DNA of 64,000 bases from Leptospira sp. WS4.C2 (lineage in GTDB: Bacteria > Spirochaetota > Leptospiria > Leptospirales > Leptospiraceae), in the NCBI RefSeq assembly GCF_040833985.1, contig NZ_CP162139.1, positions 3,072,501 to 3,136,500 on the forward strand. Reading direction: 5' to 3'. A model generated the notes under the pieces. That model was not told the DNA's origin, searched no databases, and worked only from the letters and a program-made list of their open reading frames with translations. The position numbers were made by a program, and so were the translations under genes. Each line of letters begins with the position of its first letter. Position 1 is the first letter of the stretch. This document shows, one piece after another, positions 52,754-63,100 of this stretch.

Positions 52754-53473
52754 ATGGTTAAAAATCATCTCAGCTTAGTCATTCCCACTTATTGTGAATC
52801 CGAAAGACTTCCCCTCTTCCTGGAATCCCTTTTGGAAACTTTCAAAGGTTCCAAGTCTGTTGAATTCATTGTTGTCGATGATGGAAGTCCACTGAAGGAA
52901 TTCAATACTCTAAACATTAAAATCAAACATTTACTTTCTAACCCTCAATTAAAAATACTACGACAAGAAATAAATTTGGGAAAAGGAAGTGCGATTCAAT
53001 TGGGACTAAAAAACGCCAATGGAAATTATTTCGGCTTTGTCGATGCCGATGGTGCTACTCCCGCATATGAGGTACTTCGAATTTGGAACCATACCAATGA
53101 TCACCAAGAGATAGACTTACTTGCAGGTTCCAGAATCATCATGATGGGACGAAATGTGAAAAAGTCTTTCTACAGACATCTTACGAACCGCATTTTTTCT
53201 TTTTATTTTACCCTGGTTTTTAAAATTCAAATGTATGATCCTCAGTGCGGATGTAAAATCTTCAAAAAATCTGCATATTTAGCAGTCATCCAAAAAATAT
53301 CCGACTTACGCTGGTTATGGGATACACAGCTATTAGTTTTGTTAATCAGAAATGGATTTAAAATTGTGGAATTTCCTGTGGATTGGAAAGATATCCCTGG
53401 CTCCAAATTCAGTTTTTTAAAAGATTCCGTTCGTGTAGTTCTATCGACTTGGAAGTATCGAAACATTCATTAA
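52754..53473 (+). CDS. Family-2 glycosyltransferase, dolichyl-P-glucose synthase-like
   Basis: 239 residues, cytoplasmic with a membrane-facing helix. GT2 motifs: 'LSLVIPTYCESERLPLFLES', 'EFIVVDDGSP', 'NLGKGSAIQLGLKNANGNYF' and 'GFVDADGATP' (DxD). 'LTNRIFSFYFTLVFKIQMYD' then 'PQCGCKIFKKSAY' and 'WDTQLLVLLIRNGFKIVEFP' are typical of polyprenyl-phosphate glucosyl/mannosyl transferases (ALG5/DPM1-like). It likely charges undecaprenyl phosphate with a sugar for lipid-linked glycan assembly. Convergent with the cyclase gene, 18 bases apart. Confidence 0.86.
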   Translation: MVKNHLSLVIPTYCESERLPLFLESLLETFKGSKSVEFIVVDDGSPLKEFNTLNIKIKHLLSNPQLKILRQEINLGKGSAIQLGLKNANGNYFGFVDADGATPAYEVLRIWNHTNDHQEIDLLAGSRIIMMGRNVKKSFYRHLTNRIFSFYFTLVFKIQMYDPQCGCKIFKKSAYLAVIQKISDLRWLWDTQLLVLLIRNGFKIVEFPVDWKDIPGSKFSFLKDSVRVVLSTWKYRNIH

Positions 53474-53491
53474 AGAAAAATATTTTTTTTC

Positions 53492-54742
53492 CTAATATTT
53501 TTTTTTCACTCTTTCCGAAATGGCAAAAATTTTCTGGGGAGACCCAATCCCTTTCAGTTTGTGTTCTCCTAGTTCTTCCCAACGAACAGGAATTTGGTTA
53601 GCTAAATTTGCAGAAGCCAATACTGCCTTTCCTAATTCTCCACACATACCGGCAATACGACTGGTTAGGTTGACGGCCTCTCCAATGACAGTAAAATCTA
53701 ATCTTTCAGTAGAACCTATATTTCCATATAAAATCTCTCCAGAATGTAAACCTACCCCGTGATGAATCGGGAGTTTTGCCTCTTTTTCTCTTATTTGGTT
53801 GTGGCGAAATAGATCTTCACCTAACTTTCTTACTGCGAGGAGTGCTTTTTTACCAACAAAGGTTTTATTTGATTCCGTATAGGGAAATACTGCTAAAATT
53901 CCATCTCCCAATAGTTTTAAAACTTCGCCCCCATGGGCTTCGATGAGTGGGATTGCCAGTCCAAAATAATCATTTAACAACTGTATCACTTCAGGAGGTG
54001 ACAGTTTTTCACTCATCCCCGAATAATTGCGAATGTCAGAAAACCAAATCACCGATTGGATTTTATCCAGTTCTCCCAAGTAGATTTTTCCCGAATACAC
54101 GGTGGAACCAGTTCTTTTACCCAGGTAAACACTTAGTAGAGACTCCGTTAAATCATTTTGGATGAAATTGATCCATTGCAAGGAAATCATTTTTAGAACT
54201 TGGTTTAAAAAATGAAGTTCTTCATGAGACCAACCACTTGGTTTTTCTGTAACCAAACTGAGAAAAGCAAAACCTGCTCCTTTCTGAAAAATTGGTACTG
54301 CAAAATAGCCTGTCGCGCCTAAAGGAGCCAAATCATCCAAAATGGGATACGGATATGTTTCCTCTTTATGATCTGCATAACTAAAATAATATGGCTTTTT
54401 TGTCGACATTACAAGTTGAACCGGACTCACCACAAACTGAGAAGTTTGCAAGGATCCCAATCGAAAACGAACCTCTCTTAAAAACCCATTTTCAGATTCT
54501 TTTATTGATTTCGAATGTTGCAGTTGGTTTGTAGTATCATCAAAATATTCTAATTTTCCTTTGGGAACCCAAGTATAGGACAAAGACTCTACTTGTGGGT
54601 GCAAAGTTCGAGTCCCCATACTAACCCGCACGATCTGAAAGTTTAGTTTTTGTAAATAACCAATACTTTTATCAAATAGTTCCGCGGAAGTTTTTACTTC
54701 AGACAGTTCACTCACATACCATTCAATAAAATCAGCGATCAT
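53492..54742 (-). CDS. Class III adenylate/guanylate cyclase
   Basis: 416 residues. An N-terminal GAF-like sensory part (residues about 20-210) precedes a class III cyclase catalytic domain with metal-binding 'SVIWFSDIRNYSGMSEKLSP' (first Asp) and 'GGEVLKLLGDGILAVFPYTE' (second Asp). 'GVGLHSGEILYGNIGSTERL' then 'DFTVIGEAVNLTSRI' complete the substrate and transition-state loops. It makes cAMP or cGMP; specificity cannot be read. There is no membrane segment, so it is cytoplasmic. Start ATG 54742. Confidence 0.92.
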   Translation of the reverse strand: MIADFIEWYVSELSEVKTSAELFDKSIGYLQKLNFQIVRVSMGTRTLHPQVESLSYTWVPKGKLEYFDDTTNQLQHSKSIKESENGFLREVRFRLGSLQTSQFVVSPVQLVMSTKKPYYFSYADHKEETYPYPILDDLAPLGATGYFAVPIFQKGAGFAFLSLVTEKPSGWSHEELHFLNQVLKMISLQWINFIQNDLTESLLSVYLGKRTGSTVYSGKIYLGELDKIQSVIWFSDIRNYSGMSEKLSPPEVIQLLNDYFGLAIPLIEAHGGEVLKLLGDGILAVFPYTESNKTFVGKKALLAVRKLGEDLFRHNQIREKEAKLPIHHGVGLHSGEILYGNIGSTERLDFTVIGEAVNLTSRIAGMCGELGKAVLASANLANQIPVRWEELGEHKLKGIGSPQKIFAISERVKKKY

Positions 54743-54955
54743 TATCCTATTTGACTTCCGTTGTTCGCTCGAGTTCGGCTTCGGTTCTATTTTTTTGAAA
54801 AAACATACTATGTAAAATGTGGATGCTACGCTTCATAACAAATCCCTTTATAAGGAAAATTGAATCTAGGATATCCAACAACAATTGCAAGGAAATATTT
54901 TATTAATAATGAAGGAGGTAGAAAAGGTGAGAATTAACTAGAAAAGAAAACATCA

Positions 54956-54977
54956 CACCCTGCCAAACGACAGGGTG
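54956..54977 (-). terminator. Terminator of icd
   Basis: On the minus strand CACCCTG and CAGGGTG form a seven-bp stem with an eight-base loop, followed by a T-rich stretch. It lies 17 bases after the icd stop. The rest of 54743-54955 shows no gene and contains a divergent or leader region. Confidence 0.7.
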
Positions 54978-54993
54978 CGGAGAGGAATCTAAC

Positions 54994-56205
54994 TTATTTT
55001 AGCTTAGAATCCAAACGTTTTTGTACAGCTTCCATAAATTGGAAGGTATCCAACTCTGTTTTTTTCGCAGCTGTTGAAAGAGAAAGTAAGTCTTTTGTCA
55101 TCTCACCACCTTCGATGGTTTCAATGATCGCTTCTTCCAATTTCAAAGCAAAGTTCACTACATCTGGAGTTCCGTCAAGTTCCCCACGTTTCGCAATAGC
55201 TCCCGTCCAAGCAAAAATAGACGCTACAGAGTTTGTCGAAGTGGTTTCTCCTTTTTGGTATTTACGGTAGTGGCGAGTCACAGTTCCGTGTGCCGCTTCA
55301 TACTCATACTTTCCATCTGGTGAGACTAAAACAGAAGTCATAAGACCAAGGGAACCAAACCCAGAAGCCACCATATCACTCATAACGTCACCGTCGTAGT
55401 TCATAAGGGCCCAAAGTTGTCCACCTTCGTTTTTCATGATCTGCGCTACTGCATCATCGATGAGGTAATAACTATAAGTAATACCTGCAGCTTTCATAGC
55501 AGCGTCTTGTTCTTTTGCCATGTTATCAAAGATATCACGGAAACGAGCATGGTATTTTTTAGAGATCGTATCTTTTGTTGCAAACCAAATGCTAATCTTT
55601 TCGGACAAAGCATAAGTAAAACATGCTTTAGCAAAAGACTTGATGGATTCATCTAAGTTGTGCATAGCAAGAGCAACACCAGCACCTTTGAATTCATTCA
55701 CGAGCAATCTTTGTTTTTCGTTACCAGAAGCATCCGTATATACTAGTTCTACTTTTCCTGGGCCATCAACTAGGATTTCCACATCGCGGTAAATATCACC
55801 GTAAGCATGTCTTCCAATCGCAATTGGTTTTTTCCAAGAGTTGACTGCAGCTGGAATATTTTTGATGATGATAGGTTTACGGAAAACTGTTCCATCCAAA
55901 ATAGCACGGATGGTTCCGTTAGGTGATTTCCATTCTTGTTTTAAGTTATATTCTTTTACACGGTCTGCGTTCGGAGTGATGGTTGCACATTTAACACCTA
56001 CGCCATGTTTTTTGATCGCATTAGCAGAATCTACAGTGACTTGGTCATCTGTTTTATCACGGTATTCAACACCTAAGTCATAATATTCCAAAGTGATGTC
56101 TAAGTAAGGGTAGATGAAACGATCTTTAATTTCTTTCCAGATAATTCTTGTCATTTCATCGCCGTCTAACTCAACAAGCGGTGTTTTTACTTTAATTTTT
56201 CCCAT
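54994..56205 (-). CDS. icd: NADP-dependent isocitrate dehydrogenase, eukaryotic type
   Basis: 403 residues. It converts isocitrate to 2-oxoglutarate in the TCA cycle. The sequence '[20 protein letters not shown]' then '[20 protein letters not shown]' is characteristic of the IDH1/2-like branch instead of the E. coli type. Catalytic and metal residues are in '[20 protein letters not shown]' and '[20 protein letters not shown]', the latter also forming the NADP site. Length and start (ATG 56205, with GGAG-like AGGAGA upstream) are normal. Single gene with its own terminator. Confidence 0.96.
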   Translation of the reverse strand: MGKIKVKTPLVELDGDEMTRIIWKEIKDRFIYPYLDITLEYYDLGVEYRDKTDDQVTVDSANAIKKHGVGVKCATITPNADRVKEYNLKQEWKSPNGTIRAILDGTVFRKPIIIKNIPAAVNSWKKPIAIGRHAYGDIYRDVEILVDGPGKVELVYTDASGNEKQRLLVNEFKGAGVALAMHNLDESIKSFAKACFTYALSEKISIWFATKDTISKKYHARFRDIFDNMAKEQDAAMKAAGITYSYYLIDDAVAQIMKNEGGQLWALMNYDGDVMSDMVASGFGSLGLMTSVLVSPDGKYEYEAAHGTVTRHYRKYQKGETTSTNSVASIFAWTGAIAKRGELDGTPDVVNFALKLEEAIIETIEGGEMTKDLLSLSTAAKKTELDTFQFMEAVQKRLDSKLK

Positions 56206-56251
56206 TGATTTCTCCTAAACTCGGTCCATTTTTGATTCGTTTAAAATACAG

Positions 56252-56875
56252 TTATTTTGAATTTGCCATGTACAAATTCCATAGATAGTGACAAAACTCC
56301 GTAGAATTATTGATCGCTCCTGAAATGGTATGAATTCCCGTAAGGGATGTATATCTTTTTCTATAGGCATCACGATCGGAAATCCCAGAAAGTTTTGTTT
56401 CCAATCGAACAAGAATCTCTTTCCAAGATTCACATTGTTCTTTTACCAAAGGATCTTTTGCTTTGATCCGAAGGTCTTCAGCCTTCGCGATCTGAATCTC
56501 CCAAAAATGGGGCGGAAAAGCAGGAGGTGTGTAACGATCCCGGATGGCTTCCAAATCTTTTTCGATATCTTGGTCTTTGAATGAGGTAAAAAAGAAAAAT
56601 CCGCTAATTCGTAATGAGATGGGTAAATAAAAACTAAAGGTGCGGTCATTTGAGACCATCTGTTGGAGAGTCCACTGAGGTGATTTTCCGTTCGGTCTTT
56701 TTTCTAAAAAGGACTTTGCATCCAAAGGAGCCAATTCATCGAAACAGAATTGAGCAAACCGGAGTTTCTCTTTCCAGAATATTTCTAATATCTCCGTTAC
56801 CATATCCGTTTCGTTCATCCTGGATAGGGGAAAGTATTTTTCAAGTGAGAATCCTTTTTTAAGAACCAAAGTCAA
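56252..56875 (-). CDS. Hypothetical protein
   Basis: 207 residues if started at TTG 56875 (GGAG just upstream); ATG 56818 gives 188. The sequence is soluble, helical and aromatic-rich ('MVTEILEIFWKEKLRFAQFC', 'PPAFPPHFWEIQIAKAEDLR', 'HTISGAINNSTEFCHYLWNL'), with no recognised motif. It is upstream of icd on the same strand with a 46-base gap, so it could be co-transcribed. Divergent from 56897. Confidence 0.6.
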   Translation of the reverse strand: MTLVLKKGFSLEKYFPLSRMNETDMVTEILEIFWKEKLRFAQFCFDELAPLDAKSFLEKRPNGKSPQWTLQQMVSNDRTFSFYLPISLRISGFFFFTSFKDQDIEKDLEAIRDRYTPPAFPPHFWEIQIAKAEDLRIKAKDPLVKEQCESWKEILVRLETKLSGISDRDAYRKRYTSLTGIHTISGAINNSTEFCHYLWNLYMANSK

Positions 56876-56896
56876 AGCTCCATAACCCCACTGGGC

Positions 56897-57271
56897 ATGA
56901 AAGAAACCGAAGTTTCCTGGCGAGAGCTAATGACCAAAAAAGAAGAATTCTTACATATCTTACGAATTCTGAACCACTACTACGAAATGCGAGGGGAAAC
57001 TAAGTCCAAACAGTTTGCCTTCCGTCGCACATTAGCCGATTCATCCCCAGAATCAGTTCAAATTTTTTTCTCCAGACTCGGACCTTTTGAATACCAGGTC
57101 GCCTGCCGCATCCTTCCGGGAGAACAGATCGAAACCTGGATCCATATCGATGGAATCGCCGAAGAAAGAGAAAGGCTCGGACAAATTGGCAATACGGAAC
57201 ATCCCGTGTTTTCGCTCGTTTGTCTGGGAGATTTATTCGAACTGTCTCAACCTAGCACGGTAACCATTTAA
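56897..57271 (+). CDS. Hypothetical protein
   Basis: 124 residues. Soluble, mixed alpha/beta ('EEFLHILRILNHYYEMRGET', 'VQIFFSRLGPFEYQVACRIL', 'IDGIAEERERLGQIGNTEHP'). No family or catalytic motif is recognised. It is divergent from the 56252-56875 gene, with the two starts only about 20 bases apart, and is followed by a CrtC/Svf1-like gene at 57328. Confidence 0.6.
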   Translation: MKETEVSWRELMTKKEEFLHILRILNHYYEMRGETKSKQFAFRRTLADSSPESVQIFFSRLGPFEYQVACRILPGEQIETWIHIDGIAEERERLGQIGNTEHPVFSLVCLGDLFELSQPSTVTI

Positions 57272-57327
57272 AGGAAATCCCCAAGAAAAATCTTGATTCT
57301 TTTCCAATCACCCGTTAGGATTTGCCG

Positions 57328-58362
57328 GTGTTTCGGCAATTCTTTCGATTGGTTTGGTTTGGCCTTTTGTTTGCATTATTGCCAACAGAAAATCTACTTC
57401 CGCAAGATTTCAAAACCCAACATTTCACCGATGAAGGGTATCTCCAGGCATGGAATTTCACTTTTCGTAATGAAAAATACAATATGTTTGCAACTTTCCT
57501 TGTGAGCAATTTTGGTCCAGGATCACATAACAACGGTATATCGCTTCTTTTGAAACCGAAAGACCAACCTGTTTTTTATTCCACTCGTGAATTCGATGCT
57601 GATGAATATGAATCCAAAAAGGGCCTATTTTATCAAAAGAGCGGCGAAAACTGGATGGAATACAAAAACGGAATTTATTCCTTCTATATGAACTATGGGG
57701 ATTGGGAAATTAAATTAGACTACAAACCAAGGCGAGGTTCCGTCCCTATCTCCAAAGGAAGATACCCATTAAAAGAAGAAGGAAAATTTGTCCAAGCCGA
57801 CATTCCCTTTTCCTACTCCCAAGTAACAGGAACCATTCGATACAAAGAAATTACTGAAGAGATCAAAGGTGTTGGTGGATTAGAACATATCCTATCGAAC
57901 GAAGCAGTATACCAATATTCCAAAAAATGGGAACTTGTTAGATCCATTACAAAAGATGGTCACAGAATTTTTACAGGTGGGTTCGTAGGCAATTCTGATT
58001 TCCCCGGTGCTTTTTTTCGTAGAGTAGCCGTCCTCGATACTACCGGTCATGTAGTCTTGGAAGGAACAGTAGAACGAGTCGAAGTTTTGGATTGGGAAAA
58101 AGAACCTACATCTGGTTATACGATCCCTAAATCAGAAGTTCTCTATTTTAACGAGGGAAAATGTTCCCTACTTGTCAAAAGAACACGCCCAATAGCAACG
58201 ATGAGTGCACTAGAAAACATCTCTTCGTTTTTAAGATTTTTTATCCAACTGTTTTTTGCCAAACCATACCAAATCCATTGGTATGCAGATCTAAAACTAG
58301 ATTGTCCCGATTGGTCAGGTGAGGCAAAAGGTTTCCACTCCAATTATCTAATCAACGAATGA
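57328..58362 (+). CDS. Lipocalin-like (Svf1/CrtC-type) exported protein
   Basis: About 344 residues from GTG 57328, which has TAGGA seven bases upstream (a TTG two codons earlier is too close to that site). A signal-like N terminus 'VWFGLLFALLPTENLLPQ' leads into a beta-rich body: 'EKYNMFATFLVSNFGPGSHN', 'PVFYSTREFDADEYESKKGL', 'WEIKLDYKPRRGSVPISKGR'. This is the pattern of Svf1/hydroxyneurosporene-synthase-like double-lipocalin folds. Such proteins bind hydrophobic molecules, some acting on lipids or carotenoids. No catalytic residues are recognised; the substrate is unknown. Confidence 0.6.
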   Translation: MFRQFFRLVWFGLLFALLPTENLLPQDFKTQHFTDEGYLQAWNFTFRNEKYNMFATFLVSNFGPGSHNNGISLLLKPKDQPVFYSTREFDADEYESKKGLFYQKSGENWMEYKNGIYSFYMNYGDWEIKLDYKPRRGSVPISKGRYPLKEEGKFVQADIPFSYSQVTGTIRYKEITEEIKGVGGLEHILSNEAVYQYSKKWELVRSITKDGHRIFTGGFVGNSDFPGAFFRRVAVLDTTGHVVLEGTVERVEVLDWEKEPTSGYTIPKSEVLYFNEGKCSLLVKRTRPIATMSALENISSFLRFFIQLFFAKPYQIHWYADLKLDCPDWSGEAKGFHSNYLINE

Positions 58363-58432
58363 TTGAATTAATGATCATCAAAAAATGGATTCAAACAATC
58401 TAGGATCTCTGGAGAATGAAGGATTTGATTTC

Positions 58433-59380
58433 CTAAAGGATAAACTTTTGTCCTTCATGTGCAATATGTACCTGCATTCCACCCGGCTTTATTAATCTAG
58501 CTTCATCTAAAATAATACGCGCCACTTCATGGTCTGTGTGATCTGGTTCATGGTGTGTAAGCACTACGGAACGAATCTCCATCATTTCTGCAAACTCTAC
58601 TGCCTTACTCACAGCGGTATGGCCCCATCCTAATTTTTTTTCCGCCTCAGCAGTGCTATACTGTGCGTCGATGATGATAAGATCTGCCCCGGCAATCTGA
58701 GGTTTCATTTTGATTAGGTGTTCACGATCTTCTTCACGGTATTCTACATCCGTACAAAAAAGGAAAATTTTATTTCCTTCGCGAATCCGGTATCCCGTAC
58801 AAGATCCCGGATGACGAAGTCCGAAAGGAATGATTTTCAGACCACCTAACATATAAGATTCAAATTCTTTCCAAAGGTGGAAGTGTTTTTTGGAAGCCAT
58901 TTGTTGGAAAGTAATAGGAAAATTTTCGGGATGTTGTTGGCGAACAAGCCTTTCTTCTAGATTTTCAATACATGAGTAAAAATGAATATTACAAGAAGGA
59001 GAATAACCAGGTTTAAAAAATGGCCAACCTTGGATATGATCCCAATGGGTATGGGAGACGAGGATATGGATGTCCATATCTTCTCCGCTAAATGCCTGCG
59101 GAGCCATTTGGTTGCCAAGGACACGAAGTCCTGTCCCCATATCTAAAATAACTTTTTCTCCCCCATCTCCTTCAATAAACACACAAGTGGTGTTTCCACC
59201 TAAATCTTGTGACAAGGGAATGGGCAGATGGTTTAAAAATTCCTCTTCTGAGAACCCAGCAGGATCCTTTCGCCACTCTTCTTTGGCCATTTGGAGAATC
59301 TTTAAAGTTTTCTCCCGTTGTTCCTGCTTAGAAATCGGTGTAGGGAGAGAACCTCGAACACCAAAAAGAGTTATTTTCAT
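58433..59380 (-). CDS. Metallo-beta-lactamase-fold hydrolase
   Basis: 315 residues. The metal motif HxHxDH is 'VSHTHWDHIQGWPF', with other ligands in 'GLRHPGSCTGYRI', 'LFCTDVEYRE' and 'VLTHHEPDHTDHEV'. The N-terminal 'ITLFGVRGSLPTPISKQEQR' then 'GGNTTCVFIEGDGGEKVILD' resembles RNase Z/PqqB-type members. Possible roles include phosphodiester hydrolysis or RNA processing; the substrate is not clear. Its ATG overlaps the longest open frame of trmB, but the real trmB start at 59423 leaves a 42-base divergent gap. Confidence 0.85.
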   Translation of the reverse strand: MKITLFGVRGSLPTPISKQEQREKTLKILQMAKEEWRKDPAGFSEEEFLNHLPIPLSQDLGGNTTCVFIEGDGGEKVILDMGTGLRVLGNQMAPQAFSGEDMDIHILVSHTHWDHIQGWPFFKPGYSPSCNIHFYSCIENLEERLVRQQHPENFPITFQQMASKKHFHLWKEFESYMLGGLKIIPFGLRHPGSCTGYRIREGNKIFLFCTDVEYREEDREHLIKMKPQIAGADLIIIDAQYSTAEAEKKLGWGHTAVSKAVEFAEMMEIRSVVLTHHEPDHTDHEVARIILDEARLIKPGGMQVHIAHEGQKFIL

Positions 59381-59422
59381 CTAGTTCCTTTTAAAAATCC
59401 TGACATTACATCATCGGAAGGA

Positions 59423-60088
59423 ATGCAATTGTTAGTTAGCCCGGAAATCCAAGAAAAGCTTTGGAAGTTTACTACCAAGACTTCCTATCAATCAGACTAT
59501 CTCCTGCAACCTAAAGACCGAGGAAAAAAAATCGACCTAAAAAAATCTTTCCCGGCAGAGATTCAAAACTTTGTTTTAGAACTTGGATCGGGTTGGGGTG
59601 AAGTTGCCATCGAATTGGCAAATCGTGACCGCCAAACAGGTTATCTACTTATGGAAAAGAAGGTAAACCGAATCGTTCACACCGAAAAACAACGAAAAAC
59701 GCTGGGTCTAGAAAATATCCGCTATATGACCGTTAACTTCCAGTGGTTCTTCGATGAGTTACTCGAGAAAGAAATTTTTGACACAATTATTATCAATTTC
59801 CCTGACCCTTGGCCCAAGAAAAAACACCGTAAAAACAGGCTCATGCAAGCCAATATGCTCGAACAAATTTATGATTTGTTAAAACCGGGGGGGAAGTTGT
59901 TATTTGCGACCGATTACGGCCCTTATGCGAGACGAACCATTTCCCTATTTCGAAAATTTCCCAAATTAGTTTGGCTAGAAAAAGAATATGAGTTCGAAAG
60001 GCCAGGTTTCCCTGTTTCCTTTTTTGAGACTGAAAAAAGAAATGAAGGGAAACGAATTTACTATCTAAATCGAATCAAACCCAAATGA
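59423..60088 (+). CDS. trmB: tRNA (guanine-N7)-methyltransferase
   Basis: 221 residues from ATG 59423 (GGAAGG directly upstream); the longer frame from 59318 runs over the neighbouring divergent gene. SAM-binding 'FVLELGSGWGEVAIELANRD', 'GLENIRYMTVNFQWFFDELL' and the family-specific 'NFPDPWPKKKHRKNRLMQA' are all present. It methylates G46 in the variable loop of tRNA. 'LKPGGKLLFATDYGPYARRT' completes the Rossmann fold. The small final basic tail is normal. Confidence 0.94.
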   Translation: MQLLVSPEIQEKLWKFTTKTSYQSDYLLQPKDRGKKIDLKKSFPAEIQNFVLELGSGWGEVAIELANRDRQTGYLLMEKKVNRIVHTEKQRKTLGLENIRYMTVNFQWFFDELLEKEIFDTIIINFPDPWPKKKHRKNRLMQANMLEQIYDLLKPGGKLLFATDYGPYARRTISLFRKFPKLVWLEKEYEFERPGFPVSFFETEKRNEGKRIYYLNRIKPK

Positions 60089-60157
60089 ATCTATCTATGT
60101 AGGAACAATGAATCCTACATAGAAACAGGTAAGTTCTCTTCTCTTTCGGCCTTTCAA

Positions 60158-63100
60158 TTAATCTACAGTGACAGTACTGATCCTAAGGCCATCACGATCA
60201 CCCTTCCATGGAACCGGAGTTTTCTCCCTGCCTTTGATTAAGAGTAATTCTTTAGATCGACCTTCGACTACAAGCCCATCCAAAGGATAATAAAAATCTC
60301 CTTCTATAGAATAGGAATCTTTCCACTTAGAACCACCTTTCCAAAGATAGGCGGTATTTTCCGTATTAATAAGCAAAGACTCTGGATTTTTGACAACCGA
60401 ACGGATGGTATCTGTATTTCCTAAGGAATACAATTTTGCTTTTTCGGTTCCTTCATAGATTTGATTTCCTAATTGAACTAAACAAGAATCTTCCAAACAT
60501 CCAATGATTTGAGCCGATTCCTTTGTATCCTTTTTCGCAACCGGATTCGATACCTTTTTGTCTTTATCGGAATTGGAACTAGAACCGAGGACAAAGACTT
60601 GGATTTGGAATTCTTTCTTTAAATCACGAAGGACAAAAAGTTTTCCTTCCGCTGTGTGAGAAAAACTTAAAAAATCATTTCCATTCCATTCTTCTTCAAT
60701 TTCTAAATTGGGATTTGTGCGAACGATTTTTCGGTCATTTCCTTTTTCTTTTTCCAAAAGAAGTAAAAATCCATTTCCTACAGCCGAACCTTGTTTGACT
60801 TTCCAACCCACAAGAATTTGTTTTTTGAAACTCATCTTTCCCGATTCAGGATAGATTTTGGTTGCTGAATCATTGGAAATTCCCACAAGTTCTTTGCCGG
60901 CAACTAAGAGTTGGTAAGGAGTGGAAGTGTATTGTTTCCAAACCAGTTCCTTTGTGATTCTGTCATAACCTACAAGGGCCGTTCCATAATTGACTATGAT
61001 TCGGTTTGGATACACAATCGGTGTCGAAACTGGCGTTCCCGAAAGATTGAGATCGGTCACGTGCAGTGGTTCATCATCTAATGCGTCCGAAGGAAGGAGT
61101 CTTGCGTATTTGGTTTCCCCATATTCACGTAAGATTTTTTCTTTTACTTGGTTCCGTTTGGCTTTGACTTTATCGGATGGAGACTGTTTTTGTTTAGCAT
61201 CCAAAATTCGAAACTGGGCAAACAAAGCTTCGGCAGACGGTTCTTCTTTGAGAACACGATCTATGATCTTCTCTGCTTCTTCCAATTTGTTTTCTTTGAA
61301 GTAGATGTAAGCTAATTGGATCTCACCATCCATAAAATCAGGATCTGATTTACGAATGGATTCTAAAATGGTTTTTGATTCTTTAGTCAAATCTTCGTTG
61401 AAATAAGCAATGGCTAAGTTATAAGAAGAAAGGCCAAATTCAGAATCCTTCACACGCGCCTTTTCAAATTCACGTTTCGCGTTTTCCATTTGGCCCAGTT
61501 TATAAAATGCCAAACCTTTGGCCACGTTACTCGGAGCAAAATTAGGATTTACCAAAATGGAACGATCAAATTCCCCAATGGCCGCCTCGTAGTTTTTCCG
61601 TTTCATGGTTACAAGACCTAACATATAGTAGGCGTAATAGGAATCTGGTTTTTCTCTTAAGATATCGTAGAATCCGTCTTCGGCTCTTTTTAATTCCCCT
61701 TTTTTATAATAGAAAGAATAGATTCCTTCCTTAAAAGAGATGGCATTTTCTTTATTGGTGCGGACGGCATTTTCCAGAATGGAAAGTCCTTTTTCTTCTT
61801 CACCCTTTTCAATATAACATTCCGCAATTTTTACAAGAAGGGAAGCTTTGGGAACTCTGTCATAGGCCTTTTGGTAAGGAGAAACTGCTTCAATATATTT
61901 TTTACGATTGAATAGAGAGTTTCCTTCTTTGACAAAAGGAAGGATCTCCGCAAAACGAGAGTTCTCCGCCACTGTCTTTTCTGTTTCAATCAATTCAGGA
62001 ATGTCTTTCGTGTATTTCTTGGACTTTTGAATGAATTCGTTCGCACGAACATAGTTTTCTTTCGAATTTTCCTCTACAGCTCGTTTGTAATACAAACTTC
62101 CCAATCGGTAATCGACAGCATCATTGTTTGGGAATTTTTTCTTCAGTCCCATATAAATGGATTCTGCTTCTTCCCATTTACTAGCATCTTCTGCGATACG
62201 ACCTAAAGTGATGGCACTAAATGGATCTGTGGCCGAAAGAATTTCTAGTTTTTTGATGTATTCTTTTTCTTTTTTGGATTCACCCGTTTTGGCATACACA
62301 CGAGCAAGGCCTTGTAAGGCACCTGGATTGGTGGCATCCATTCGATAGGCTTCTAAATAGGAGCCTTCCGATTTTTTGTATTCCCCGAAGGCGAAGTAAG
62401 CTCGACCAAACGCATTTTGTGCTGCTGGGTTTTCTGGGTTCACACCCATTGCTTTTCCGTATTCATCAAAAGCTTGTTTTCGTTTTCCTTGGCGTAGGTA
62501 AGCGTCACCATCGGCGATAAACTTTTGTGATTCTGCAAGTATCTTTGCCTTTCGAATCTCTTCTTTTTTTGCCTTAGGATGAGACTCGGCTTTTTTTAAT
62601 ACATCTAGAGCTTCGTCAAAACGCCCTGAATCAATCAGCACATAGGCTAAGTTGAGTTTTGGTTCAAAAAAATTGGGATCCCAGGAAGAGGCATCTTGGA
62701 AACTAAGAGTGGCTTTTTTAGTTTCTCCCCATTTCCATTCGCATATCCCTTGTTTGTTGCGGATCTCTGCATTTTTAGGAATTTTTTGTACAGCCTGTTT
62801 GGAAGTTTTTAAACAGTCGGAATAGTTATGAGTTTGAATATAAACATTACACAACCCCACATAAGCGTTGGGATTTGTATCAGAGAGCGAAATGGATTTT
62901 TTGAAACTCTCTTCACTTTCTTTCAGTTTACCATTTAGTAACTGGGCATTTCCAAGAAAAGACCATACAGATCCATTTTGTGGTTGTAACTCAGTGGCTT
63001 TTTTGAATTCAGAAGTTGCCTCTGCATAATTCTTTTTTGCTAAGAAGTCATTCCCTCGTTGGATGAGAGATGCAATCTTAGTGGAAAGTTTGGCATCTTT